This document shows, piece by piece, positions 27,014-36,515 of a stretch of DNA of 64,000 bases (position 1 is its first letter; each line of letters begins with the position of its first letter). The stretch is taken from NCBI GenBank assembly GCA_964517265.1, contig CAZFBS010000006.1:14677-78676 (forward strand), written 5' to 3'. The DNA comes from REEP01 sp964517265. GTDB taxonomy: Bacteria > Pseudomonadota > Alphaproteobacteria > Rhodospirillales > Defluviicoccaceae. A program made the position numbers and the translations under genes. The notes below the pieces were generated by a model, which saw only the letters and a list, made by a program, of their open reading frames with translations, did not search any database and was not told the origin of the DNA.

Positions 27014-27102
27014 TGTTCTGCCTTCGTCTTTGTCCCGGTTGCGTCAGCATTGGATCGTCGCCGTACATCCTTGAAGAAACGCGATCCGGTGCCGCAACAT
27101 GA

Positions 27103-27156
27103 TGAAATTGAAAGAGTGCTTCGATTCCACAGTTAGCCGGTGGGCTCGAAGCACTC
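27103..27156 (-). terminator. Rho-independent-like terminator after ftsZ, end of the dcw cluster
   Basis: A perfect 11-bp inverted repeat, GAGTGCTTCGA (27114-27124) with TCGAAGCACTC (27146-27156), is extended by an inner CCAC/GTGG pair. On the minus strand it is followed by TTTCAATTTC. It sits 48 nt past the ftsZ stop and upstream of lpxC, and is the only strong hairpin I see in the dcw region. Confidence 0.75.
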
Positions 27157-27203
27157 AAATCACTCTTTGTTTCCGATTGTTACTTGCAGCCGGGACACCG
27201 CCC

Positions 27204-28739
27204 TCAGTTTGCCTGGCGCCGCAGGAATGCAGGAATATCCAGCAGATCCTCGCCGGGCTGTGAGGCCGGCAGCCGCTCCTCCGGGTTCAAGCCACCCAGC
27301 CGCCGCGTACGCTCGGGTCCCGCAGGCGCTTCGAGAGTGGGCTCCGATGGCGAATCGGCTTTGGTTCGTGCCGTGCGGCCGGCGCCGGTCACACGGGCGA
27401 ACAGGTGTGCGACGCGCGGAATGGCTCCGGTTGCCGGCTCGCCGGTTCGTGCGGAACCAGCGGCTGCGGGCTCACGCTGCCGGTCGGCCGCTGTCCGCCC
27501 AATCGGAGCGGGCGGAATGAACACGTCGCTCGCGCCTTCCTGCTCTTCCTCCGCATCGGCGGGCTCAGATCCTTGGGGCGCGCTCGAGAGCGCCTGTGTC
27601 TCGTCACCGGCAACGGAGCGGGCTGCTCCAGCGGTGACGGGGGGCACCGGTGCGGTAACGCCAGCGCCTGCACGAAGCCCGGAAGCGCCGGCAGCCAGTT
27701 GCCGCTCGCCACCACCGAGGGCGTCAGCGAGATTGAGCACCACCGGCGCCGGTCGTTCCGCTGCGGCCGTGTTCATTCCCGTCGCCACCACTGACACCCG
27801 CATCCGCCCTTCCAGCGTATCGTCAAATGTCGAGCCGAAGATGATGAACGCCTCGGAATCAACCTCCGAGCGGACCCGGTTGGCAGCCTCGTCGACCTCG
27901 AACAGCGTCATGTCCGGACCTCCGGTGACGTTGATCAGCACACCCCGGGCACCCTTCATCGACATATCGTCGAGCAGCGGGTTGGAGATTGCCGCCTCTG
28001 CTGCCTGCAGCGCACGCCGGTCGCCCTCGGCCTCGCCGGTTCCCATCATCGCCTTGCCCATCTCGCTCATCACCGCGCGAATATCGGCAAAGTCGAGGTT
28101 GATCAGACCCGGCATGATCATCAGGTCGGTGACGCCGCGCACGCCGGAATAAAGAACGTCGTCCGCCATCTTGAACGCATCGGCAAACGTCGTGCGCTCG
28201 TTGGCGACGCGGAACAGGTTCTGGTTGGGGATGATGATCAGGGTATCGACGAACTGTTCCAGTTCCTCGATTCCGGCGTCGGCAACCTTCATCCGGTGGC
28301 TGCCCTCGAAGTGAAACGGCTTGGTAACCACGCCCACGGTCAGAATGCCCTGCTCGCGCGCCGCTCTGGCAATCACCGGCGCCGCGCCGGTCCCCGTTCC
28401 ACCACCCATGCCGGCGGCGATGAAGGCCATGTTCGAGCCCCGGATCTCCTCCATCAGCTGCTCCATCGCCTCTTCGGCAGCGACACGCCCGACATCGGGC
28501 CGCGAGCCTGCTCCCAGACCCTGCGTGATCGTCACACCCAGCTGAACGCGCCTTTGCGCCCGCGAATGGGACAGCGCCTGCGCGTCGGTGTTGGCGACGA
28601 CAAACTCGACCCCCTCCAGCTGCGAGCGAATCATGTTGTTGACGGCATTGCCGCCGGCACCGCCGACGCCGATGACAGTGATGCGCGGCTTGAGATCGGG
28701 GCCCGGCTCGTCGGTAGGAACGGTGAGGTTAATCGTCAT
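27204..28739 (-). CDS. ftsZ: Cell division protein FtsZ
   Basis: 511-residue tubulin-like GTPase forming the Z-ring. The N-terminal GTPase domain holds GVGGAGGNAVNNM, the tubulin signature GGGTGTGAAP and DFADIRAVM; the core ends near residue 320. A proline/alanine-rich linker of about 170 residues follows, and the C-terminal peptide DLLDIPAFLRRQAN binds FtsA and other partners. The long linker resembles Caulobacter FtsZ. Starts 36 bp after ftsA. Last gene of the dcw cluster, followed by a hairpin terminator. Confidence 0.98.
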   Translation of the reverse strand: MTINLTVPTDEPGPDLKPRITVIGVGGAGGNAVNNMIRSQLEGVEFVVANTDAQALSHSRAQRRVQLGVTITQGLGAGSRPDVGRVAAEEAMEQLMEEIRGSNMAFIAAGMGGGTGTGAAPVIARAAREQGILTVGVVTKPFHFEGSHRMKVADAGIEELEQFVDTLIIIPNQNLFRVANERTTFADAFKMADDVLYSGVRGVTDLMIMPGLINLDFADIRAVMSEMGKAMMGTGEAEGDRRALQAAEAAISNPLLDDMSMKGARGVLINVTGGPDMTLFEVDEAANRVRSEVDSEAFIIFGSTFDDTLEGRMRVSVVATGMNTAAAERPAPVVLNLADALGGGERQLAAGASGLRAGAGVTAPVPPVTAGAARSVAGDETQALSSAPQGSEPADAEEEQEGASDVFIPPAPIGRTAADRQREPAAAGSARTGEPATGAIPRVAHLFARVTGAGRTARTKADSPSEPTLEAPAGPERTRRLGGLNPEERLPASQPGEDLLDIPAFLRRQAN

Positions 28740-28775
28740 GGCAGCCTCCGTTGGTAAACAGTTGATCGGCTTTTC

Positions 28776-30113
28776 TTAAAAGTTTTCCTTCAGCCACTGG
28801 CCAAAGCGGCCAAAGCGGCCGACGGGTTCCTCCGCGGGTCGATAGGTACCGTTCAGGCTTTCCGCGGCGTGCACAGCGGCATAACGCAACAATCCGATGG
28901 CCACCGCCAAAGCCGGTCCTGCCATCGAATCAGGAAGTCCCGCCATCGGAAGCGGACGGCCCATCCGCACCCGCTTGTCGAGAATCATGCCGGCGAGGTC
29001 GGGAGCGCCCGGCAATTGGCTTGCTCCGCCGGTCAGCACCACGCGACGCCCGGCGACTTTGTCGAAACCCGCGTCTTCCAGGCGGGCACGGACAATTTCA
29101 AAGATCTCTTCGATGCGCGGCCGAATGATATTGACCAGCATCGAGCGCGGCACATGGCCGGTGTCGGCCGTACCCTCCACCCCCATCGGCGGCACTTCAA
29201 TCAGCTGACGATCGTCGGACGGCGACGGCATGCAACTGCCGAACAGGGTTTTGATCCGTTCCGCCTGCGCCACCGGGGTCGACAGGCCGCGCGCGATATC
29301 GGTGGTCACCTGGACGCCGCCCACCGGGATGCTGTCGGTGTGAATCAGCTCGCCGTCGAAGAACACGGCCAGGGAGGTGGTGCCGCCACCCATGTCGATC
29401 ACCGTGACCCCGAGAGCAATTTCGTCGTCGACGAGACAGCCCAGGGCCGACGCATAGGGAGAGACGACTCTTTCCGCGATCTCCAGGTGGCAGCGGCTGA
29501 TGCAGGTGGCGAGATTGCGAACCGGCCCGCTGGCGGCGCTGATCACGTGCAGGTTGACGCCGAGCCGCTGACCGAACATCCCCCGGGGATCAAAAATCCC
29601 CTTTGTTCCGTCGACGCTGTAGCCGATGGGGATGACATGAACGATCTCGTGGTCGTGGGGAATCTCGCCCATGAACGCCGAATGGTCGAGCACCCGGCGA
29701 AGATCGTTATCGCCGATCTCGTGACCCGCTATCGAAATCTCATGCGCCGTCATCAGGGAGTGGGGCGAGCCCGCCGACACATTGACGAAGACCTGGCGGA
29801 TGTTCTCGCCGGTCATCCGTTCCGCCGTCTCGACGGTGGCACGAATGGATGCCTCGGCTGCGTCGAGATCGACGATGGTCCCGCGCCGCATCCCGTGCGA
29901 GGCCTGATGGCCGATGCCGACGACCTGCAGATCGCCATCGCCGGCTGGACGGGCAATCAAACATGAGGCTTTGGTGGTTCCAACATCGAGGGCCGCGATG
30001 AGTCCGCTGCGAAGGCTGTTCTTTTTGCCCTTTCTGCCGGTCCCGACCGCATCGTCACTGCCGCTGCCGTTCCCATTGCGCTCATGTTCTCCGTTGCCCC
30101 GCTCCCCGTTCAT
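28776..30113 (-). CDS. ftsA: Cell division protein FtsA
   Basis: 445-residue actin-like membrane tether for FtsZ. The nucleotide-binding core starts at LIAALDVGTTKASCLIA (about 38-54); VIDMGGGTTSLAVF and VVLTGGASQLPG are the phosphate 2 and adenosine motifs. The C-terminus ends in the amphipathic FGQWLKENF. The first 36 residues are a glycine/asparagine-rich, charged, low-complexity extension. Start overlaps the ftsQ stop by 4 bp. Confidence 0.96.
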   Translation of the reverse strand: MNGERGNGEHERNGNGSGSDDAVGTGRKGKKNSLRSGLIAALDVGTTKASCLIARPAGDGDLQVVGIGHQASHGMRRGTIVDLDAAEASIRATVETAERMTGENIRQVFVNVSAGSPHSLMTAHEISIAGHEIGDNDLRRVLDHSAFMGEIPHDHEIVHVIPIGYSVDGTKGIFDPRGMFGQRLGVNLHVISAASGPVRNLATCISRCHLEIAERVVSPYASALGCLVDDEIALGVTVIDMGGGTTSLAVFFDGELIHTDSIPVGGVQVTTDIARGLSTPVAQAERIKTLFGSCMPSPSDDRQLIEVPPMGVEGTADTGHVPRSMLVNIIRPRIEEIFEIVRARLEDAGFDKVAGRRVVLTGGASQLPGAPDLAGMILDKRVRMGRPLPMAGLPDSMAGPALAVAIGLLRYAAVHAAESLNGTYRPAEEPVGRFGRFGQWLKENF

Positions 30114-30967
30114 TTTTCTCCTTCCTTTCTGGCCGACTGTTCCTCCGGCCGGCTGTTCCGGCGCACAATGACCTGATCGGCAAAGCGCAAATCGACAGCC
30201 TGGATATCCCGCCGCAGCACCTGATGGGTCCGTTCGTAGGCTGCGAGGCGAGCCCAGGCCTCGGACGGATTTTCCTCCGGCAGGCGAACGTCGATGCCAT
30301 TGGCAAGGCGGAGGTTCCAGCGTCGCCCCCCGACCCGAACCGCCGCCTTGACTTGGTTTCGGAGTTCCGGCTGCCGCTCGAGAATTTCCACCAGCGCCTC
30401 GGCTCGGAGAGGAGCATCGTCACCGACGACAACCAGCAAATCCGCAAAACGACCGAGATTCCTCCGATCAATCACACGCCCATCCGCATGGATCAGTGCG
30501 AACTCTCCGTGGTGTTGCCACAGCGCCAGCGGTTTTCGCTCGGTAATCCGGACGACGATCATGTCCGGCAGCAGCCGCTCGACTGACGCCTCGGCGATCC
30601 AAGGCAGGGCGAGCAGGCGTTCGCGGGCCGCTTCGATATCGACGCCGAGAATGGCGCTTCCCTGCTCGGCGCCGAGAGCCTCCAATACCTGTTCGCGCGG
30701 CGTTTCGCGGCGGCCGATAACGAAGACCTCGTTGACGATAAGGCCAAGGCTGGTCGTGCCTTCGATCATCGCACTGGTTGATTGCCGTGCGAGCCGATGC
30801 GGAACCTCCGCCATCCACGCCCACCACAGAGATCCGACAACCGCCAACAAACCGAGGCCACTCGCTGCCGCGAGCGCCATTCGGGTGCGCCACCAGGGGA
30901 CGACCCGCCGCCGCCGTTGGCCGCGCCGCCCCGATGTCTCGCTCTTGCCTCGTTTCAAGAATCGCAC
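30110..30967 (-). CDS. ftsQ: Cell division protein FtsQ
   Basis: 285-residue bitopic protein linking cytoplasmic and periplasmic parts of the divisome. An Arg-rich cytoplasmic N-terminus precedes one membrane helix (MALAAASGLGLLAVVGSLWW, about 31-50). A POTRA domain follows (LGLIVNEVFVIGRRETPREQVLEAL) and then the FtsQ/DivIB beta domain. It overlaps ddl by 13 bp and ftsA by 4 bp. Confidence 0.93.
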   Translation of the reverse strand: MRFLKRGKSETSGRRGQRRRRVVPWWRTRMALAAASGLGLLAVVGSLWWAWMAEVPHRLARQSTSAMIEGTTSLGLIVNEVFVIGRRETPREQVLEALGAEQGSAILGVDIEAARERLLALPWIAEASVERLLPDMIVVRITERKPLALWQHHGEFALIHADGRVIDRRNLGRFADLLVVVGDDAPLRAEALVEILERQPELRNQVKAAVRVGGRRWNLRLANGIDVRLPEENPSEAWARLAAYERTHQVLRRDIQAVDLRFADQVIVRRNSRPEEQSARKEGEK

Positions 30968-31860
30968 GTGGCGTTCTCCACCATCCAGCTCACCAGATCC
31001 GCGAACGCAATGCCCACATGGGCGGCCTGCTCGGGCACGAGAGAAGTCGGCGTCATGCCCGGCTGGGTATTGACCTCGAGGATGTAAAGAGTCGTTCCGT
31101 CATAGCGAAAATCGGCTCTTGAGACGCCGCGACAGCCGAGCGCTCGGTGCGCGGCTTCGGCCTGCCGCAGGCATTCGCCATAGAGCGCATCGTCGATCGC
31201 GGCAGGAACGACGTGATGCGATCCGCCGGGCGCATACTTGGCGTCGTAATCGTAAAAGCCGCGGGCGGTGGTAATCTCGGTGACGGTGAGCGCCCGCTCT
31301 CCCATAACCGCAACGGTCAATTCGCGGCCCGGGATGTACTTCTCGATCATGACCTGACCATCCTTGGAACCCGCATCTTCCGTGCTCGCCTCCAGGACAT
31401 CTCCCTCCCGGACAATCCGGATGCCGACGCTGGAGCCTTCGTTCAGCGGCTTGATCACATAGGGCGGGGCCATTACCGTCCCCGCTGCCAGCGCCTGCCG
31501 GTCGAGCACTTGATGCTCAGCCACGGGAATGCCCGCCCCGGCGAACAGATGTTTTGCCATCGGTTTGTCCATTGCCAGCGCAGAAGCCAGAACACCGGAG
31601 TGGGTGTACGGAATCTCCAGAATGTTGAGCAGGCCCTGGATACAGCCGTCTTCGCCATAGCGTCCGTGAAGAGCGTTGAACACCACGTCCGGCCGCGGCG
31701 TCAGGGACGACAGCAGCCCGGCCACATCGCGCTGCACATCGATGGCGGTGATCGCGTAGCCCGCGCCTTCCAGGGCGGCGCAGACGGCGGCACCGCTGAC
31801 CAGCGAGACATCCCGTTCGGCAGACCATCCCCCCATCAGCACGGCGACACGGCCCTTCAC
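30955..31860 (-). CDS. ddl: D-alanine--D-alanine ligase
   Basis: 301-residue ATP-grasp enzyme making D-Ala-D-Ala for the peptidoglycan stem peptide. Motifs: VLMGGWSAERDVSLVSG at the N-terminus, HGRYGEDGCIQG, PLNEGSSVGI, and the C-terminal ILEVNTQPGMTPTSLVPEQA metal and substrate loop. I start it at GTG 31860, which overlaps the murB stop (GTGA) and has TGGAG 9 nt upstream; ATG 31878 would add 6 residues. Overlaps ftsQ by 13 bp. Confidence 0.96.
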   Translation of the reverse strand: MKGRVAVLMGGWSAERDVSLVSGAAVCAALEGAGYAITAIDVQRDVAGLLSSLTPRPDVVFNALHGRYGEDGCIQGLLNILEIPYTHSGVLASALAMDKPMAKHLFAGAGIPVAEHQVLDRQALAAGTVMAPPYVIKPLNEGSSVGIRIVREGDVLEASTEDAGSKDGQVMIEKYIPGRELTVAVMGERALTVTEITTARGFYDYDAKYAPGGSHHVVPAAIDDALYGECLRQAEAAHRALGCRGVSRADFRYDGTTLYILEVNTQPGMTPTSLVPEQAAHVGIAFADLVSWMVENATCDS

Positions 31861-32816
31861 GGCGCCGGCTCCACGCATGCGCGATCGCGCTCGATGCCGC
31901 GTGCCGGAACCCCGAGCCGCCGAATTTCCCAGTGCAGCATCACGCCGCACCGCTCCCATACCCGCCGGCGGACCTCCTCGCCCAATGCTTCGAGATCGGC
32001 GGCCGTCGCCGTGCCGGTGTTGATCAGGAAATTGCAGTGTTTTTCCGCAACCATGGCCCCCCCCAGGGCGAGCCCGCGGCAGCCCGCGGCAGCAATCAGC
32101 TGCCACGCCTTGCCATTGGGCGGGTTGGTAAATGTGCTGCCGCCGGTGCGCACCCGCATCGGCTGGGTTTCCGCCCGCAGCGCGCGGATCTCCTCCATCC
32201 GCCGGTTGATCGCGGCCACCTCACCGGGACGCCCGCGAAGGTGCGCGGATACAAACACCCAGTCCGCCGGCACCGCACAACTCCGGTAGCGAAAGCCAAG
32301 GTCGTCGCCGCTCAGGCGGTGGCGGCGGCCACCTGCGTCGAGCGCGTCGGCGGTTACGACGACATCCTTCATCTCGCCGCCAAACGCCCCCGCGTTCATC
32401 CGCAAGGCACCGCCGATGGTCCCGGGCACGCCGCTCAGGAATTCCAGTCCGCCCATCCCGGCGGCGCAGGCAACTCTGGCCACATTGACGTCCATCGCGG
32501 CAGCGCCGACATGCACATCGGTGCCGTCGACGGCAATCGCGCTGAATTCACGGCCCAGCCGGATGACGACACCGGGAATCCCTCCGTCGCGGATCAGCAC
32601 GTTGGATGCCACGCCGAGTAGCGTCACCGGTACGTCCGCCGGTCGCGCCGCCAGAAAATGGCTAAGATCGTTGACATCCGCGGGACGGAACAGGACCTCA
32701 GCCGGGCCGCCCACGCGAAACCACGTGATCGAAGCCAACGGCGCGTTGGCGGTGTAGCGCCCCCGTACGGGCGGCAACCGATCGACAAGGCGCGTCATGG
32801 CGCAAGCGGCGGTCAT
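31857..32816 (-). CDS. murB: UDP-N-acetylenolpyruvoylglucosamine reductase
   Basis: 319-residue FAD flavoenzyme reducing UDP-GlcNAc-enolpyruvate to UDP-MurNAc. FAD-binding segments include LASITWFRVGGPAEVLFRP and LLGVASNVLIRDGGIPGVVI; GVPGTIGGALRMNAGAFGGE, GFRYRSC and the catalytic serine region TGGSTFTNP identify the type I family. Overlaps murC and ddl by 4 bp each. Confidence 0.97.
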   Translation of the reverse strand: MTAACAMTRLVDRLPPVRGRYTANAPLASITWFRVGGPAEVLFRPADVNDLSHFLAARPADVPVTLLGVASNVLIRDGGIPGVVIRLGREFSAIAVDGTDVHVGAAAMDVNVARVACAAGMGGLEFLSGVPGTIGGALRMNAGAFGGEMKDVVVTADALDAGGRRHRLSGDDLGFRYRSCAVPADWVFVSAHLRGRPGEVAAINRRMEEIRALRAETQPMRVRTGGSTFTNPPNGKAWQLIAAAGCRGLALGGAMVAEKHCNFLINTGTATAADLEALGEEVRRRVWERCGVMLHWEIRRLGVPARGIERDRACVEPAP

Positions 32817-34255
32817 GTGCCACCTTTGGCGGCGCGCGGCAGGCGAGCCAAGCGAAGCTGCGCCAGTTCCGCCGGCAGGCTATGCGCCCACCGGCTGATG
32901 GTGCCGGCGCCAAGACAAACCACGATGTCGCCAGGCTCAGCCAGCCGATCAATCGTCTCCGCCAACTGCTCCGGCGAAGCCAGCGGCACCGGCATCCGGT
33001 GCCCGCGCGCCTGCAGGCCCTCCACCAACGCATCCCGATTGGCGCCTTCGATCGGATCCTCGCCGGCTGGGTAAACGTCGGCGACGACAACCACATCGGC
33101 GTCGTTGAAGCAGGTACAGAACTCCCCGAACAAGCCGTGCAGCCGGGTGTATCGGTGGGGCTGGACGATGGCGATGACGCGCCCTTCGCTGACTGAGCGT
33201 GCGGCCGCCAGCACCGCGGCGATCTCGACCGGGTGATGAGCGTAATCGTCGATGACGACAATGCCGTCGACCTCGCCGGTTCGAGTGAACCGGCGTCCGA
33301 CGCCCTCGAACCGGGCCAACGCCCCACGCAACATCGCGTCGTTGATCTTGAGTTCCTGCGCAATACCCACCACCGCCAGGGCGTTCTGCACGTTGTGTCG
33401 GCCGAACATGGGCAGGAACAAATTGTCGATGATCCGCGAGGCATTCGTCTTGCGGTCGGTCAGGATCACTTCGAAGTTCACGCCGCCGGGCCGGGTCTCC
33501 AGATTGATGCCGCGCACATCGGCCTGAGGGCTGAATCCGTAGGTCACCACCCGGCGGTCCAGCACTTTGGGAATTAGAGCCTGCACTTCCGGATGGTCGA
33601 CGCATAGGACAGCAACGCCGTAGAACGGAATGTTGGAGACGAAGGCCGCGAACGCATCCTTCAGCGCATCGAAGCTCCCGTAGTGATCGAGATGCTCCGG
33701 ATCGATATTGGTGACGATCGCGATCGTCGCCGGCAGCTTCAGAAAAGTGCCGTCGGACTCATCGGCCTCGGCAACCATCCACTCGCCACTGCCGAGGCGT
33801 GCGTTCGATCCCCAGGCATTGATGATGCCGCCGATGACGACAGTGGGATCCAGTTTCGCCGCGTCGAGGAGCGCCGCCACCAGCGATGTGGTGGTCGTCT
33901 TACCGTGAGTCCCGCCGACGGCGATGGACCACTTCAGCCGCATCAACTCGGCGAGCATCTCGGCCCGCCGCACCACCGGCAGCAGCCGCGCCCTTGCGGC
34001 GACCACTTCCGGGTTGGTCCGCTTGACCGCCGAGGAGATCACGACGACTTCGGCATCGCCGAGATTGGCTTCGTCATGTCCGATCGCCACCGGCACGCCC
34101 ATCTTGCGAAGACGCTGGGTGTTGTTGTTTTCGGCAATGTCGGAGCCCTGCACCGTATAGCCGAGATTGTGCAGCAGCTCGGCGATGCCGCTCATGCCGA
34201 TGCCGCCGATTCCGACGAAGTGGAGCGTTCCTATGCTGAGCGGGAGCGCATTCAT
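32813..34255 (-). CDS. murC: UDP-N-acetylmuramate--L-alanine ligase
   Basis: 480-residue Mur ligase adding L-Ala to UDP-MurNAc. N-terminal Rossmann GIGGIGMSGIAE (about 14-25), ATP loop GGTHGKTTTTSL (about 113-124), AEADESDGTF, NIDPEHLDHYG and the C-terminal DDYAHHPVEI are all as expected. Coupled by 4-bp overlaps to murG (upstream) and murB (downstream). Confidence 0.97.
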   Translation of the reverse strand: MNALPLSIGTLHFVGIGGIGMSGIAELLHNLGYTVQGSDIAENNNTQRLRKMGVPVAIGHDEANLGDAEVVVISSAVKRTNPEVVAARARLLPVVRRAEMLAELMRLKWSIAVGGTHGKTTTTSLVAALLDAAKLDPTVVIGGIINAWGSNARLGSGEWMVAEADESDGTFLKLPATIAIVTNIDPEHLDHYGSFDALKDAFAAFVSNIPFYGVAVLCVDHPEVQALIPKVLDRRVVTYGFSPQADVRGINLETRPGGVNFEVILTDRKTNASRIIDNLFLPMFGRHNVQNALAVVGIAQELKINDAMLRGALARFEGVGRRFTRTGEVDGIVVIDDYAHHPVEIAAVLAAARSVSEGRVIAIVQPHRYTRLHGLFGEFCTCFNDADVVVVADVYPAGEDPIEGANRDALVEGLQARGHRMPVPLASPEQLAETIDRLAEPGDIVVCLGAGTISRWAHSLPAELAQLRLARLPRAAKGGT

Positions 34256-35394
34256 GCGGCCTTCCTTCCATTCTCGCCGTTTCGGCGTCCCGTTTCATCG
34301 GCGCCCAGCATCGTGCACACCAGCGCCGCCAGCCGGGCCGTCGCGTCCGGCTGACCGGCGTCCCGTGCTTGTACGGCGGCTGCCGCCAGCGTTTCCGGTG
34401 CCTGCCACAGCGTCTCAAGCCGCCTGGCAAGCCGTTCCGGGCTCAGATCTCCTTGCGGGATCATCCAGGCTGCTCCGGTGTCCGCGAGAGCCGCAGCGTT
34501 GGCGCTCTGGTGGTCGTCGGTGGCAAACGGATAAGGCACCAGAACGGATGGCCGGCCGACGCCGGTGATCTCGGCCACCGTCGACGCTCCGGAGCGGGCA
34601 ATGATGAGATCGGCAGCCGCCAGCCGGTCCGGGATGTCGGAGAAAAAGGTAGCGAGGTCCGCTTGCACCTCGAGCGCAGCATAGGCTGCTCGCACCCGCT
34701 CGATGTCTTCCGGCCGGCACTGCTGGCAAATCCGCAAGGCTCGGCGAGCAGTGGCCGACAGGAGAGCGACGGCATCAGGCATGCAGTCACTGAAAACGCG
34801 GGCGCCCTGGCTGCCGCCGAGCACCAGAAGATTGAACTCTTCGGACGGATCGTGACGCGGATAGGCAATCGCACGCGCGGCGATGAACGCCGGGCGCAGT
34901 GGCATACCGGTGCGGACGATTTTGGCTGTGGCGTTTGCAGGAACCTGCCGAACCTCAGCGAACGACGTCGCAATGCGTTCAACCCGGCTTGCCAGCAATC
35001 GGTTGGCCCGGCCAAGAACGGCGTTCTGCTCGTGGATCAGCGTTCGGCACCGCATGAAGCTTGCCGCCAGTACGGTTGGCGCCGATGCGTACCCGCCAAA
35101 GCCGACCACCAGCCGTGGCATCAACCGCTGCAACAAGGCACGCGCCTCAAGCACACCCAGAGCCAGCTCGCGGATGCTGACGAGGCGCCCGACCAAGCCC
35201 TTGCCGGCAAGCCCGGCCGAGCGGATCGGGTAGCGCTCGATACTCCCGAGACTTCCCGTGAAGGCACCACCGCGGCGGTCGGTGACCACCGCCAGCCGAA
35301 TCTCATGCTCCCGCAACGCCGACGCCAGGGCTTCCGCCGGGAACATGTGCCCCCCGGTGCCGCCCGTAGCGAGAATGACCAGCGGGGCGCTCAT
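34252..35394 (-). CDS. murG: Undecaprenyldiphospho-muramoylpentapeptide beta-N-acetylglucosaminyltransferase
   Basis: 380-residue peripheral membrane glycosyltransferase (GT28) turning lipid I into lipid II. Motifs: ATGGTGGHMFPAEALA at the N-terminus, GFGGYASAPTVLA, HEQNAVLGRANR, LGGSQGARVFSD and the donor-site ARSGASTVAEI. Start ATG 35394 overlaps the ftsW stop by 4 bp, and homology begins there; longer frames upstream are not conserved. Confidence 0.96.
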   Translation of the reverse strand: MSAPLVILATGGTGGHMFPAEALASALREHEIRLAVVTDRRGGAFTGSLGSIERYPIRSAGLAGKGLVGRLVSIRELALGVLEARALLQRLMPRLVVGFGGYASAPTVLAASFMRCRTLIHEQNAVLGRANRLLASRVERIATSFAEVRQVPANATAKIVRTGMPLRPAFIAARAIAYPRHDPSEEFNLLVLGGSQGARVFSDCMPDAVALLSATARRALRICQQCRPEDIERVRAAYAALEVQADLATFFSDIPDRLAAADLIIARSGASTVAEITGVGRPSVLVPYPFATDDHQSANAAALADTGAAWMIPQGDLSPERLARRLETLWQAPETLAAAAVQARDAGQPDATARLAALVCTMLGADETGRRNGENGRKAA

Positions 35395-36515
35395 GAAACC
35401 CACCTCGGGCTCGGTCGCTCGCGGGTCAGCGCCAGCACGATCCCGATCGCCCATGCCAGTGCAATCGTGGACGAGCCACCGTAGGAAATGAACGGCAGGG
35501 TGATCCCCTTCGGAGGAATGATGTGCATCGAGGAGGCCATGTTGACCAGCGCCTGCATTCCGAACTGGGCGAGCAATCCGGCACCGGCCAGGACCACGAA
35601 CAGATCCCCGTCCTTCAGCGTCCGCGAGAAGCCGCGCAGGACCACGAACGCGAACAAGGCAACGACCAGAAGACACAGCAGGACACCGAACTCTTCTCCG
35701 GCCACAGCCAGAATGAAGTCGGAATGCGCGTCCGGAAGAACCTGCTTGACCCGTCCTTCACCCGGACCTCGGCCGAACAGGCCGCCGGCCTGGAACGCTT
35801 CCAGCGCGCGGTTGACCTGGTATCCTTCGCCGCTGGCGGGATCGAGAAAATTGTCGATACGCTCGCGAACATGGCTGAACATGAAATAGGCGCCGATCCC
35901 GCCGCCCATGAACAGCCCGATGCATAAAATGACAATGATGACGGGAAGGCCGATCAGGAACAGCTGAACGAAGAACACCCCGGCCACCATCAGTGTCATG
36001 CCGACATCCGGTTGCTTCAACAGAACAAAGGCGCACACGCCGAGCAGCACGGTTGCAACGATGTAACCCGGGAACTTCGGGTCCAGACGATTGCGGCTGA
36101 TCAGCCATGCCGAGACGACGGCAAATGCCGGCTTGAGGAACTCCGAGGGTTGCAGCGACAGCCCGCCGATGTACAGCCACCGGGTCGCCCCCTTCACCTC
36201 CACACCGTAGTGAAGAGTCGCTGCGGTCAGCGTCAGGGCGCCGACGAACACCAGCAGCGCAAACCGCTTGACACCGGTCGGTGAGAGCAAAGAAGCGAGC
36301 AGCATTGCCAGGATTGCAAGAGGCAGGTAGGTGAACTGGCGGCGCGCGAAATGGAAGGCGTCGAGGCCGATACGCTCCGCCACCGCTGGCGAAGCAGCCA
36401 TCGTCAGCACCACGCCAATCAGGATGATGACACCCACGGCCGCGAGCGACCAGCGGTCGACCGTCCACCACCACCGGCTGATCAGACTGGTATCGGTGCG
36501 GGTGAGGCTCGTCAT
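35391..36515 (-). CDS. ftsW: Septal peptidoglycan glycosyltransferase FtsW (SEDS family)
   Basis: 374-residue polytopic SEDS protein that polymerises lipid II at the septum with FtsI. About ten hydrophobic segments are visible. Conserved blocks include LQPSEFLKPAFAV, LKQPDVGMTLMV, YQVNRALEAFQAGGLFGRGPGEG and the C-terminal HIIPPKGITLPFISYGGSS. Overlaps murD and murG by 4 bp each. Confidence 0.96.
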   Translation of the reverse strand: MTSLTRTDTSLISRWWWTVDRWSLAAVGVIILIGVVLTMAASPAVAERIGLDAFHFARRQFTYLPLAILAMLLASLLSPTGVKRFALLVFVGALTLTAATLHYGVEVKGATRWLYIGGLSLQPSEFLKPAFAVVSAWLISRNRLDPKFPGYIVATVLLGVCAFVLLKQPDVGMTLMVAGVFFVQLFLIGLPVIIVILCIGLFMGGGIGAYFMFSHVRERIDNFLDPASGEGYQVNRALEAFQAGGLFGRGPGEGRVKQVLPDAHSDFILAVAGEEFGVLLCLLVVALFAFVVLRGFSRTLKDGDLFVVLAGAGLLAQFGMQALVNMASSMHIIPPKGITLPFISYGGSSTIALAWAIGIVLALTRERPSPRWVS